Shown: positions 26,614-34,466 of the stretch, one piece after another
Layout: the number at the start of each line of letters is the position of its first letter
Numbering within the stretch: the first letter of the stretch is position 1
Assembly: GCF_007004095.1 (NCBI RefSeq)
Contig: NZ_VHJK01000001.1
Location: 686,501 to 750,500, forward strand
Length of the DNA stretch: 64,000 nt
Reading direction: 5' to 3'
Source of the DNA: Erythrobacter insulae
Lineage (GTDB): Bacteria; Pseudomonadota; Alphaproteobacteria; Sphingomonadales; Sphingomonadaceae
Position numbers and translations under genes: made by a program
Notes under the pieces: generated by a model
The model's input: the letters and a program-made list of their open reading frames with translations, nothing else
Told to the model about the DNA's origin: nothing
The model's database searches: none

Positions 26614-28014
26614 TCACCCCTTCATGTCCTCTAGTTCAAGCCCTTTGGTTTCATGGACGAGTTTCCAAACAAACAAGACCGAGATCGCGGCACTGATTGC
26701 GTAGAATCCGTATGCGCCGGTTAGTCCAATCGATGCGAGCATGATCGGGAATGTCATGGTGATCCCGAAATTCGCAGTCCATTGTGCGAAACCGCTTACC
26801 GCCAAGCCCGATCCCCGGATCTGGTTAGGGAACATCTCACCAAGCATGACCCACATCACTGGCCCCCAGCTAAAGTTGAAGAACGCCACATAGGCATTCG
26901 CAGAAACCAGCGCGATCACACCGGCACTGTCCGACAGGACCAAAGAGCCGTCAACGATTGAACCGCTTTGAAAAGCAAATGCCATCGCCGCCAAGGTGAC
27001 CGCCATACCCACCGAACCCACCAGCAACAAAGGCTTGCGTCCGATCCGATCGATCAATGCAATTGCGGCCAAACACGCGGCAATCGAGATCGACCCGCTC
27101 AGGATATTGATTTTCAGCGCGTCGCTTTCGCTAAAGCCGACAGCTTGCCAGAGAACAGCGCCATAATAGAAAACAACATTGATACCGACCAGTTGCTGGA
27201 ACACTGCCAGCCCGATACCCGTCCATACAATTGGGCGGATTTTCCCACTGTGGCGATCAAGCAGATCCGAAAGCCTTGGCGCGTGATCAGCCGCAATCGA
27301 TGTTTTGATTTCAGCGACTTTGCGCTCCGCAAATCCGGTGCCGAACAAACGGCCCAAAACCTTCTGGGCATCCTCATTGCGCTCCTTTGCAACAAGGTAA
27401 CGCGGGCTCTCCGGGATGAAGAACAAAGCCACCAAGAAAATTGTCGCAGGGATAAGTTCCATCCAGAACATCCACCGCCATGCCTCAAACCCCATCCACA
27501 GCGCGTTGGTTGATGCACCTGCAAACTCTGCGAGCAAATAATTGGAAAGGAACGCCACCGTCAGACCGATAATAATCATGATCTGTTGCAGGCTAGACAA
27601 ACGCCCGCGCAAATGGGCAGGCGTTACTTCACTGATGTAGGCTGGTGCCAGAACGCTTGCAGCCCCGACGGCCAAGCCGCCAATAACGCGGTAGACTACG
27701 AACTCGGCAGACGAGCCAGCAATGCCCGAACCGTATGCACTTACGATAAAGAACAGCGCCGCCAATAACAGCGTGCGCTTCCGGCCAAGAATGTCCGCCA
27801 GACGCCCTGCCAAAAACGCACCAACTGCACAGCCGAGCAGCATCGAGGCAACGTTAAAACCGGTTCCAACATCGTCCGAATCAAACGCGATGCGCAGCCC
27901 ATCAACGGTGCCATTGATTACCCCGCTATCAAATCCGAACAGAAACCCGCCCAGCGTCGCCACAGCGACAATCGCCGTGATCAGCGCCATATTAGCACTT
28001 TGTTGTTGATCCAT
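26614..28014 (-). CDS. MFS sugar porter (XylE/GLUT-type), probable xylose importer
   Basis: A 466-residue inner-membrane transporter of the sugar porter family with about 12 membrane segments. Signatures: GFLFGFDSGVINGT in TM1, GRLADILGRKR in the loop after TM2, PESPRYLV after TM6, and LIDRIGRKP after TM8. The ATG at 28014 is chosen because GGGAGGGC lies just upstream; an upstream ATG at 28056 would add 14 non-conserved residues. A XylR operator lies about 46 bp before the start. It should carry D-xylose, or a disaccharide, released in the periplasm into the cell by proton symport; substrate is inferred from regulation and neighbours. Confidence 0.9.
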   Translation of the reverse strand: MDQQQSANMALITAIVAVATLGGFLFGFDSGVINGTVDGLRIAFDSDDVGTGFNVASMLLGCAVGAFLAGRLADILGRKRTLLLAALFFIVSAYGSGIAGSSAEFVVYRVIGGLAVGAASVLAPAYISEVTPAHLRGRLSSLQQIMIIIGLTVAFLSNYLLAEFAGASTNALWMGFEAWRWMFWMELIPATIFLVALFFIPESPRYLVAKERNEDAQKVLGRLFGTGFAERKVAEIKTSIAADHAPRLSDLLDRHSGKIRPIVWTGIGLAVFQQLVGINVVFYYGAVLWQAVGFSESDALKINILSGSISIAACLAAIALIDRIGRKPLLLVGSVGMAVTLAAMAFAFQSGSIVDGSLVLSDSAGVIALVSANAYVAFFNFSWGPVMWVMLGEMFPNQIRGSGLAVSGFAQWTANFGITMTFPIMLASIGLTGAYGFYAISAAISVLFVWKLVHETKGLELEDMKG

Positions 28015-28059
28015 CTCGCCCTCCCAAACGCGTCGATCATCGCCGTACGCGCCCATTTA

Positions 28060-28073
28060 TGGTAGCGCTACCT
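28060..28073. promoter_or_regulatory. Predicted XylR operator before the sugar porter gene
   Basis: TGGTAGCGCTACCT, 13 of 14 bases of the shared palindrome. It lies upstream of the porter-halogenase transcript on the minus strand. Confidence 0.82.
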
Positions 28074-28450
28074 ATCTGCAAGTTTTATGACTTGGCAAGC
28101 GATATCGCGAATGATCCGCCAACAGCGCATTATTCCAATACACATTGGCACAAAGCCGGTGGTGTCGCGCAAATACCGACAGTTAGTGCGCGGTTCAGGG
28201 GTTATAGCTTCAAATTGATCAATTCTAACAAGCTAGATAAATGCTTTAGAAACAACCGGACTTCCCTGACAACCCAAACATTGCTGTGGTTACCAGCCGC
28301 ACTTCAAATTGCGCGGCTGGAGAGGATCGATATCGGCGATCACTCCTCAGAGGCCGCAAAACTTTGTACAGAGTAGGCATCAGCACCGGATACCACCTGG
28401 AATCGGACAAAATCCGATCCGGTTGATCCCTTTTTTAACGATCGAGAAAA
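28074..28450. other. Gene-free stretch between the xylose locus and tRNA-Lys
   Basis: No convincing coding sequence. It should hold the promoter of the porter operon at its left side. A 6-bp inverted repeat (ATCGGA/TCCGAT, 28402-28418) and a run of six T at 28431-28436 are present but do not form a clean terminator. Confidence 0.5.
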
Positions 28451-28526
28451 TGGTGAGCCCTGCTGGGTTCGAACCAGCGACCTACTGATTAAAAGTCAGT
28501 TGCTCTACCGACTGAGCTAAGGGCCC
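28451..28526 (-). tRNA. tRNA-Lys (anticodon TTT)
   Basis: A 76-nt cloverleaf including an encoded CCA end. The acceptor stem GGGCCCT/AGGGCTC has one G-T pair; the anticodon arm CTGAC-TTTTAAT-CAG presents TTT; the T loop contains GGTTCGAACC. Reads AAA/AAG lysine codons. Confidence 0.97.
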
Positions 28527-28664
28527 CCAAAGGGTTGCTGCTGCGCTGCGGCGCAATGCATGCTTGACGCAGAACTCTGCGTCAATCGGAGCGCCCACCT
28601 AGTCAGGGCGTAGCCACGGGTCAAGCGTTACAAGGCAATAAGATCAACGAAATTTTCATGTCGC

Positions 28665-30230
28665 CTAACTGTCAGAGTGTGCGGCGGTCCAATGTGCGAC
28701 AATTTCTCGGTTGCTCGGCGCAGCCTCGCGGGCTTTGGTCAACAATTGACGCGCTTCTGCTTTGGCGCTGCCTTGCTGCCATAGAGCCCAACCCAAAGTG
28801 TCGAGTATTTGCGCACTTTGCGGCGCCTGCTTCAGCGCGCGCCGGGCGAGGATGATGGCCGCATCATAATCTCCCAGCTGCGATTTTACCGCCGCTGCAT
28901 TGTTAAGCAATGCGGGATCATTCTTGCCTCGGCCAGAGACAAGCGGCGCGTAAATCGAATCGGCTGTTTGCCAATCGCCTGCCCGAATCGCCTTGCCAGC
29001 CGCCAGCATTGTTTCGGACAGATTGGGCGCAGCACCGTGTTTTGCGATCAATTTGCGAACTTTGGAAGATTCGCTTGGGCCGGTTTTCTCCGCCAATCGC
29101 AATGCGAGCAGCAACAGGCCACCATCAGCCTGCGGATGATCGACCACCGGAGCAATGGTTTTCCAGCCATTCTTAAATTCGCCCTGCTCCGCATAACTGT
29201 TGGCCAGCACACGTTGAGCCATCAGGTCGCTAGGGTGATCCTCGGCATATTCTTCCAGCGCGACAATCGCGGCGCCATGCTGTCCGCGTGCCGCATCGAT
29301 AAACCCGCGCAACCGTGCAAAGGCAGGCTCGGAAGAAACGGCAGGCGGGACCGTTTCGATCAATTCAAATGCCCGCTGTGGATCACCGTCATTAAATGAC
29401 ATTTGAGCAAGGAACAGAACGCCAATCGGGTGCGTCGTATCGCTGCCGCCGGTTTTCTGAATCCATGCCGCCGCGGTATCATTATCGCCGCGATCCCTTG
29501 CGATGGCGGCCAAGCCGAGCATTGCCGTCTGCTGTGCCGGGTTCACTTTCAGAACAGTGTCGAAATGCTGTTTGGCGTCATCAAGCCGGCGATTGGACAG
29601 CGCGATCTGTCCTGCAAGCAAGTGCGCCTGAGGCACAGTCGGCGTTACGGACAGGACCGGTGTAAGCCGTTCGAGCGCCGCTTTCGTGCGGGCCCCCGCG
29701 AGCAGCCGCTCCGCCGCGATCGTAACAAGGCGTGGATCATCAGGGAATTTGGCGAGGCCTTCGTCAAGCTGCCGTGAGGCGGCCGGCAAATCGCCTTTTG
29801 CCATCGCGATACCGATCGCTGCCGTATAGGCCATCGGGACATCAAATTCGAGCGCCTCCAACGCATCATCGGCAGCGCCCGTATAGTTGCCCAGCAAATA
29901 AGCCTCAGCAAGTTTTGCTTTGGCGAGGCTATTCGCATTCGGGCCGCGCACAACAGCCTCATACTCGGTAACAGCGCGATCGGCATTTCCGAGCGCAATC
30001 GCCAGATCACCAGCGAACAGTCGCAAATCTGAATTGCCAGGGTCTTGTTTCAAAGCAGTGTTGACGTGTTCGAGCGCGATGCGCGGTGCCCCGTCTGCCA
30101 ATGCTGCATGCGCCGCCGCGATCGGATCGGCAGGTACTGTGTCGCATCCCGTCAAAAACGTGCTCGCAGCCAAAGCAAGCGCGGCAGCGGGAAACAATGT
30201 GCGAACGAAGGATGGCCGGTTTTTGATCAT
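28665..30230 (-). CDS. TPR-repeat lipoprotein
   Basis: A 521-residue protein with a lipoprotein signal (hydrophobic residues 12-26, lipobox LTGC with Cys29) followed by tetratricopeptide-like helical repeats through most of its length. Examples are LAGDLAIALGNADRAVTEYE and, near the C-terminus, QSAQILDTLGWALWQQG, a phrase common in TPR proteins of the exosortase/PEP-CTERM and exopolysaccharide systems. It probably sits in the periplasm as an assembly scaffold. It is divergent from the PEP-CTERM-like gene across a 230-bp region, which may link the two. It is shorter than the named PEP-CTERM TPR lipoprotein PrsT, so that name is not used. Confidence 0.75.
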   Translation of the reverse strand: MIKNRPSFVRTLFPAAALALAASTFLTGCDTVPADPIAAAHAALADGAPRIALEHVNTALKQDPGNSDLRLFAGDLAIALGNADRAVTEYEAVVRGPNANSLAKAKLAEAYLLGNYTGAADDALEALEFDVPMAYTAAIGIAMAKGDLPAASRQLDEGLAKFPDDPRLVTIAAERLLAGARTKAALERLTPVLSVTPTVPQAHLLAGQIALSNRRLDDAKQHFDTVLKVNPAQQTAMLGLAAIARDRGDNDTAAAWIQKTGGSDTTHPIGVLFLAQMSFNDGDPQRAFELIETVPPAVSSEPAFARLRGFIDAARGQHGAAIVALEEYAEDHPSDLMAQRVLANSYAEQGEFKNGWKTIAPVVDHPQADGGLLLLALRLAEKTGPSESSKVRKLIAKHGAAPNLSETMLAAGKAIRAGDWQTADSIYAPLVSGRGKNDPALLNNAAAVKSQLGDYDAAIILARRALKQAPQSAQILDTLGWALWQQGSAKAEARQLLTKAREAAPSNREIVAHWTAAHSDS

Positions 30231-30460
30231 GGGCGTGGCGTATAATCCAAGATGCTTAACAGCCCGTTCCTGCCCATTAACCGTCAGGAATTCTTACATA
30301 ACTGACAAAGCCCAGATAGGCGTTAACCGTTAACTTACGCGGTTTTACTGGGTTTTCAGCTGTTTGGCATGGCCATTGCTTAACTCTTCCCGACGGGAGC
30401 TTGCCGGTAGGTCGGCTCGTATCGGACAGAAAATGAGACCTAGACGATCGGGGAATGACA

Positions 30461-30985
30461 ATGACCAAGCTTTACAAAACTGCAGCGATTGCACTGGCAG
30501 CCGGCACGATGGCTGCTGCTGCGCCCGCATCGGCAGCAATTTTCGAATATGAAATGAATGATGGCGATATCCTTACCATCGACACCGAAGCCCAAACGGG
30601 CAGCTGGGTCGGAGATGATATCAATGTCAGCTTTAACAGCGCAGAGTTTGCCAGTTTCGAAGGCGGTGCTTCGCCGAGCTTCTCTTTCACATTGACTGAC
30701 ATGACGGGATTTCGCACCATCAACGGCGTTGATTATGATCCCACAACACAGAACGGCACAAGTTTTCACCCATGGATGATGAAAACCACTTCGACTGGTG
30801 CGATCAACCTTTGGTCATGGTGGGGCGATCCGGTGATCGCGGGCGATTATGTTCGCGGCATCGCTGATTACCGCGTCGTCGATGTTCCGGCACCTGGTAT
30901 AGTTGGACTGCTCGCTCTTGCTCTTGCAGCGCTCGGCTTTGGTCGCCGCCGCCGCAAGATCAAAGGCGCTGTTGCTGCGGCATAA
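30461..30985 (+). CDS. Secreted protein with PEP-CTERM-like sorting signal
   Basis: A 174-residue secreted protein. It has a Sec signal peptide (to about ASAAIFEYE), a beta-rich middle and a C-terminal tail of VPAPG, a hydrophobic segment of about 15 residues and the basic cluster RRRRK, the tripartite PEP-CTERM layout with Pro-Ala-Pro in place of Pro-Glu-Pro. Exosortase would cleave the tail and attach the protein at the surface; no exosortase is in the window. The ATG at 30461 is preferred to 30455 for spacing from GGGGA. The upstream region holds GTTAACCGTTAAC (30322-30334), a near-palindrome that might bind a regulator. A perfect terminator follows. Exact function unknown. Confidence 0.75.
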   Translation: MTKLYKTAAIALAAGTMAAAAPASAAIFEYEMNDGDILTIDTEAQTGSWVGDDINVSFNSAEFASFEGGASPSFSFTLTDMTGFRTINGVDYDPTTQNGTSFHPWMMKTTSTGAINLWSWWGDPVIAGDYVRGIADYRVVDVPAPGIVGLLALALAALGFGRRRRKIKGAVAAA

Positions 30986-31005
30986 GCCCGCCCAATAGAA
31001 AATCG

Positions 31006-31043
31006 AAAAACGCCCGGGCGCCCATGCGCATCCGGGCGTTTTT
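31006..31043. terminator. Bidirectional intrinsic terminator
   Basis: A perfect 12-bp stem (AAAAACGCCCGG with CCGGGCGTTTTT) with a 14-base loop, between the convergent PEP-CTERM-like gene and folK. Confidence 0.9.
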
Positions 31044-31058
31044 GGTGTCTGATGCAGT

Positions 31059-31523
31059 TCAGATCCGCGCTGCGAGCTGGCGTATGCTCAGACCACCAAT
31101 CGGATCGCGCCAGTCGGCGGCAATGCGATTTGCAGGGATGAGCACAAAGTCGCGATGACGATAATCCTGATGCGGAATTTCAAGGGCGCTGCCGCTCCAG
31201 ACGCCGCCACTCCACAGCACGATATCGACATCAAGCACCCGGTCGCCCCAGCGCCGGCCCCGCCTGCGTCCAAACTCACGCTCCATCCGTTTTGCTGCGG
31301 CCAGCAAAGCCATGGGATCATATTCACTTTCCAGAACGGCCGCAGCATTGGCGAACCGCCGCTGCGCTGCGCCCATGGGCGGAGTGCGGAAAATTTCTGA
31401 TCTCTTGAGCACCGTGCCCAGCGCCGACAATTCTTCCATCGCCGCGCGCACCACATCGCGGGGGCGGCCATAGGCGTGGTGCCTGCGGTTGGAACCAAGC
31501 GCGATCAGATAGCGGCTGCTCAA
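31059..31523 (-). CDS. folK: 2-amino-4-hydroxy-6-hydroxymethyldihydropteridine pyrophosphokinase
   Basis: A 154-residue HPPK that transfers pyrophosphate from ATP to 6-hydroxymethyl-7,8-dihydropterin in folate synthesis. Typical segments are IALGSNR at the N-terminus, SEIFRTPPMG, and the signature RRWGDRVLDVDIVLW with the metal-binding Asp pair. The HRDFVL.P segment near the C-terminus is also conserved. Its start overlaps the stop of aguB by 4 bp, an unusual pairing of folate and polyamine genes that is probably only transcriptional. Confidence 0.93.
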   Translation of the reverse strand: MSSRYLIALGSNRRHHAYGRPRDVVRAAMEELSALGTVLKRSEIFRTPPMGAAQRRFANAAAVLESEYDPMALLAAAKRMEREFGRRRGRRWGDRVLDVDIVLWSGGVWSGSALEIPHQDYRHRDFVLIPANRIAADWRDPIGGLSIRQLAARI

Positions 31524-32395
31524 ATGTCTTCTGCAATCCGGCCATAGAGTTGCGGCCGGCGATCACGGAAGAAACCCATGCCCGCCCGGTGCTTTGCCGC
31601 AGAGGCGAGATCGAGTGTCGCGACCAAAATGCCTTCCTCGCTCGCGCCGAATTCCTCTCGCATGTCGCCCCATTCGTCACAGATGAAAGAGTGGCCGTAA
31701 AAACTCTGCTCGCCCTCTGCCCCTTCGACGCCGATCCGGTTGCTAGCGATCACGGGCATACAGTTTGAAACAGCATGGCCAATCATGGCGCGCCGCCACA
31801 TCCGGCTGGTGTCGAGATCTGCGTCATAAGGTTCTGATCCGATTGCCGTGGGATACAGCAGCATTTCTGCCCCTCTAAGTGCCATAACGCGCGCGCACTC
31901 GGGGTACCATTGATCCCAGCAAATGCCGACACCGATCCGAACAGTTTGACCGTTGTCGCCGGGTACGTCCCACACTTTGAAACCATCATTGCCCGGCCGG
32001 AAATAGAATTTTTCTTCATATCCCGGCCCATCGGGAATGTGGCTTTTCCGGTATGTGCCCATGATCGCGCCGTCGGGTCCGATCATCGCCAGTGTGTTGT
32101 AATAATGATGCCCGTCACGCTCAAAGAAACTGGTCGGGATTGTCACTTTCAACCGCGCGGCGAGCGCCTGCATCGCTATGACGCTGGGGTGTTCGGCAGT
32201 CGGACGTGCCAGCGCAAATAACGCTTCGTCTTCGACACGGCAAAAATACGGTCCGGAAAACAGCTCCGGCGGCAGGACAACTTTTGCGCCTTTCGCCGCG
32301 GCCTGTTCGACCAGCGCGCCAACCGCGGCGATGTTCGCCGTATCGTGTTCGAGATTCAGCGCAAGCTGCAGGGCGGCGACAGTCAGAGTGTTCAT
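31520..32395 (-). CDS. aguB: N-carbamoylputrescine amidase
   Basis: A 291-residue member of the nitrilase superfamily that hydrolyses N-carbamoylputrescine to putrescine, CO2 and ammonia. The Glu-Lys-Cys triad is visible in LPPELFSGPYF (Glu), TYRKSHIPDGPGYEEKFYF (Lys) and VGICWDQWYPE (Cys). The sequence around the Lys and the Cys is characteristic of AguB rather than of general nitrilases. An agmatine deiminase gene, the usual partner, is not in the window. Translationally coupled to folK downstream. Confidence 0.9.
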   Translation of the reverse strand: MNTLTVAALQLALNLEHDTANIAAVGALVEQAAAKGAKVVLPPELFSGPYFCRVEDEALFALARPTAEHPSVIAMQALAARLKVTIPTSFFERDGHHYYNTLAMIGPDGAIMGTYRKSHIPDGPGYEEKFYFRPGNDGFKVWDVPGDNGQTVRIGVGICWDQWYPECARVMALRGAEMLLYPTAIGSEPYDADLDTSRMWRRAMIGHAVSNCMPVIASNRIGVEGAEGEQSFYGHSFICDEWGDMREEFGASEEGILVATLDLASAAKHRAGMGFFRDRRPQLYGRIAEDI

Positions 32396-32412
32396 GCCGC
32401 CGCCCTCTAAAC

Positions 32413-33267
32413 TTAGTCTGCTTTCTTGAACAGCAGAGTCATCCGGTCACTCTCGCCAATCGCGAGATATTCGTCGCGCTTGGGATCATCCTGGCCGGTT
32501 GCGAGCACCGGCGGCAATGTCCAAACGCCGCGCTCCCAATTCGCGGGGTCCTTGGGGTTGGCATTGATTTCGCTTGTCCCGGCAAGCTCAAAACCGTTGG
32601 CTGCGAAAATAGCCACGACATCCTGCTGGCGCATATATCCGCGCTGCTGCGCGCCATATTCATCGTAGCTGGCACCGTCCGGCGCGCGGTGCTGAACCAC
32701 GCCGACCATACCATCATCTTTCAACATCCGGCGTGCGGCTTTCAAGATATCATCGGCATTGTTGCCAATATTCAGGCCGTGCATCGAACGAAAGATAACC
32801 ACACGGTCAACTGTGCCAGCCATCTCATCAGGCATTTCGTCCGCTTCAAACGCGGTCACGTCATCCGGCTTAACGCCCATCGCTTCGGCAAGGCCGCTTT
32901 TGAATGCTTCGGTCCAGCCTTTGGCGCGCGCTTCCTGAGCGCGGTTGCGATATTGGCGGCCATCGCTGTCCTGATTAAAAGCGACATATTTACCAGCAGG
33001 CATCAAATAAGGCGCGAGAACGCGGGTATACCACCCACCTCCTGGCCCGTATTCCGCAACTGTCATTGTCGGTTCAATCTGAAAAAATGCGAGCGTTTCA
33101 GCCGGATTGCGAAATTGATCGCGCGGTTGGTCATTGGCGCGCGTTTCGGCCGCCAAAACGTCTTCAATCGCGGGCGCAGCGGCGTGATCATCAGCCAGCG
33201 CAGGGGCCGTGACAGCAAGAGCGGCACCGGCAATGGCAGCGAATGATGCGTGATAAAGTGGTTTCAT
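32413..33267 (-). CDS. Exported class I SAM-methyltransferase-like protein
   Basis: A 284-residue protein. The ATG at 33267 is chosen because it opens a clear signal peptide (cleavage near TAPALADD); the frame stays open 450 bp further upstream without a plausible protein. After the signal come the SAM-binding motif VAEYGPGGGWYTRVLAPYL and a Rossmann-type domain, as in the COG4798 group of predicted methyltransferases. The family is common in marine and sphingomonad genomes, always with a signal sequence, which is odd for an enzyme needing S-adenosylmethionine. It may have another ligand. It lies 17 bp from aguB on the same strand. Function unknown. Confidence 0.78.
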   Translation of the reverse strand: MKPLYHASFAAIAGAALAVTAPALADDHAAAPAIEDVLAAETRANDQPRDQFRNPAETLAFFQIEPTMTVAEYGPGGGWYTRVLAPYLMPAGKYVAFNQDSDGRQYRNRAQEARAKGWTEAFKSGLAEAMGVKPDDVTAFEADEMPDEMAGTVDRVVIFRSMHGLNIGNNADDILKAARRMLKDDGMVGVVQHRAPDGASYDEYGAQQRGYMRQQDVVAIFAANGFELAGTSEINANPKDPANWERGVWTLPPVLATGQDDPKRDEYLAIGESDRMTLLFKKAD

Positions 33268-33405
33268 GGATAGGGGTCCTCTCATCTGAAACAATGTGAC
33301 CCGCACTCCTGACGCAGAAGCGCGGATATGACAAGCCGAAGGGTAGAAGGGCTGGCAAATCCGATACGTGATCTTATGTCCTCCATCGAACAGGAGATCG
33401 AAAAC

Positions 33406-33951
33406 ATGGAACAGGCAATCATTGCAGGCGGGTGCTTTTGGTGCACCGAAGCGGTGTTCAAAGACGTGATCGGCGTGACTGACGTGGAAAGCGGCTATAT
33501 CGGCGGCGAAAAACCGAACCCGACTTATAAAGAGGTTTGCACCGGAACGACCGGCCATGCCGAGGGCATCCGCGTAACCTTCGACCCCGAGCAGATCACT
33601 TTGCCAGAAATTTATGACGTATTTCTCGGGACACATGATCCAACCCAGCTGAACCGTCAGGGCGGCGATGTCGGCACCCAATACCGCTCCGCGATATTCC
33701 CGCTTTCCGCCGAACAAGGTGAGGAAGCCGAAGCCGCGATTGGTCGCTGGAATGCAGAAAACGGCAAAATGGCCGTGACCACAATCGAAGGATTAGATGG
33801 CGGCGCACAAGGCAAGGAATGGTATCCGGCAGAAGATTACCATCAGGAATATTGGGAAGGCGAAGGCCAACGCAATCCCTATTGTCTCGCCGTGATCCCG
33901 CCAAAGATCATGAAGCTGCGCAAGAGCTTTCAGAAATATGTAAAGACCTGA
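33406..33951 (+). CDS. msrA: Peptide-methionine (S)-S-oxide reductase
   Basis: A 181-residue MsrA that repairs the S-epimer of methionine sulfoxide. The catalytic motif GGCFWCTEAVF lies near the N-terminus; TGHAEGIRV, THDPTQLNRQGGDVGTQYRS and AEDYHQEY are conserved. The ATG at 33406 is preferred to 33376 and 33328 because AGGAGA lies 9 bp upstream and the protein then has the family length. The partner msrB is separate, at 48069. Cytoplasmic; thioredoxin-dependent by family. Confidence 0.93.
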   Translation: MEQAIIAGGCFWCTEAVFKDVIGVTDVESGYIGGEKPNPTYKEVCTGTTGHAEGIRVTFDPEQITLPEIYDVFLGTHDPTQLNRQGGDVGTQYRSAIFPLSAEQGEEAEAAIGRWNAENGKMAVTTIEGLDGGAQGKEWYPAEDYHQEYWEGEGQRNPYCLAVIPPKIMKLRKSFQKYVKT

Positions 33952-33955
33952 TTGC

Positions 33956-34408
33956 TCAGGCGTTTTTAAGGATGATGTAGGCAAGGAACAACATTCCCCC
34001 GACCTGAGTAATCTTCATTAGGCCAGAGGAAGCCATGGAGAAGCGCACCTCGCCTTTCTCGGGTGCTGCGACAGGGTATCGCACTGAAACCGGCTCACCG
34101 ACACTCAGACTGCGAAGAGGGTGGCTGACCTTTTTGATCAGCTGCAATTCTCCACTTACCGTGGTGAACTCGACTGTATAACGCTTAAAATCCTCGCCGA
34201 AACCGCTGTCTTCCGAGACTACACGACCTGACGAATACGTCATTTCGCTCGATGTGAAATCGCTAAAAAAGCCTTCAAAGGCAAAATAGATCGCCGCGGC
34301 AAGCAAGCAAGCCAGCAACACCAGATCGAATGTCCCGAGACTGGCAAATTTCTCTGCCCAATCGATCGGATCAGATGCGGATGTAGATTGAAAGCGTACG
34401 TCCATCAA
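33956..34408 (-). CDS. DUF3592-type membrane protein
   Basis: A 150-residue protein with a membrane segment near residues 26-45 (FDLVLLACLLAAAIYFAF), a beta-rich soluble middle (about 60-120, TYSSGRVVSEDSGFGEDFKRY onward) and a second membrane segment at the C-terminus. This arrangement and the phrase GEPVSVRYP fit DUF3592 proteins, which have no known function. It converges on msrA with only 4 bp between the stops. Confidence 0.65.
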   Translation of the reverse strand: MMDVRFQSTSASDPIDWAEKFASLGTFDLVLLACLLAAAIYFAFEGFFSDFTSSEMTYSSGRVVSEDSGFGEDFKRYTVEFTTVSGELQLIKKVSHPLRSLSVGEPVSVRYPVAAPEKGEVRFSMASSGLMKITQVGGMLFLAYIILKNA

Positions 34409-34466
34409 ATTCGGTTTAATCGCAAAAAATCAATGCGATCTTAACGCTGTCCGCAGCCTCGATACC

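Noticed and set aside
32206-33246. Plus-strand open frame of 346 codons
   Set aside because: Antisense to aguB and the methyltransferase-like gene, both with clear motifs.
33268-33717. N-terminal extension of the methyltransferase-like frame
   Set aside because: The extension would bury a clear signal peptide and overlaps msrA on the other strand.
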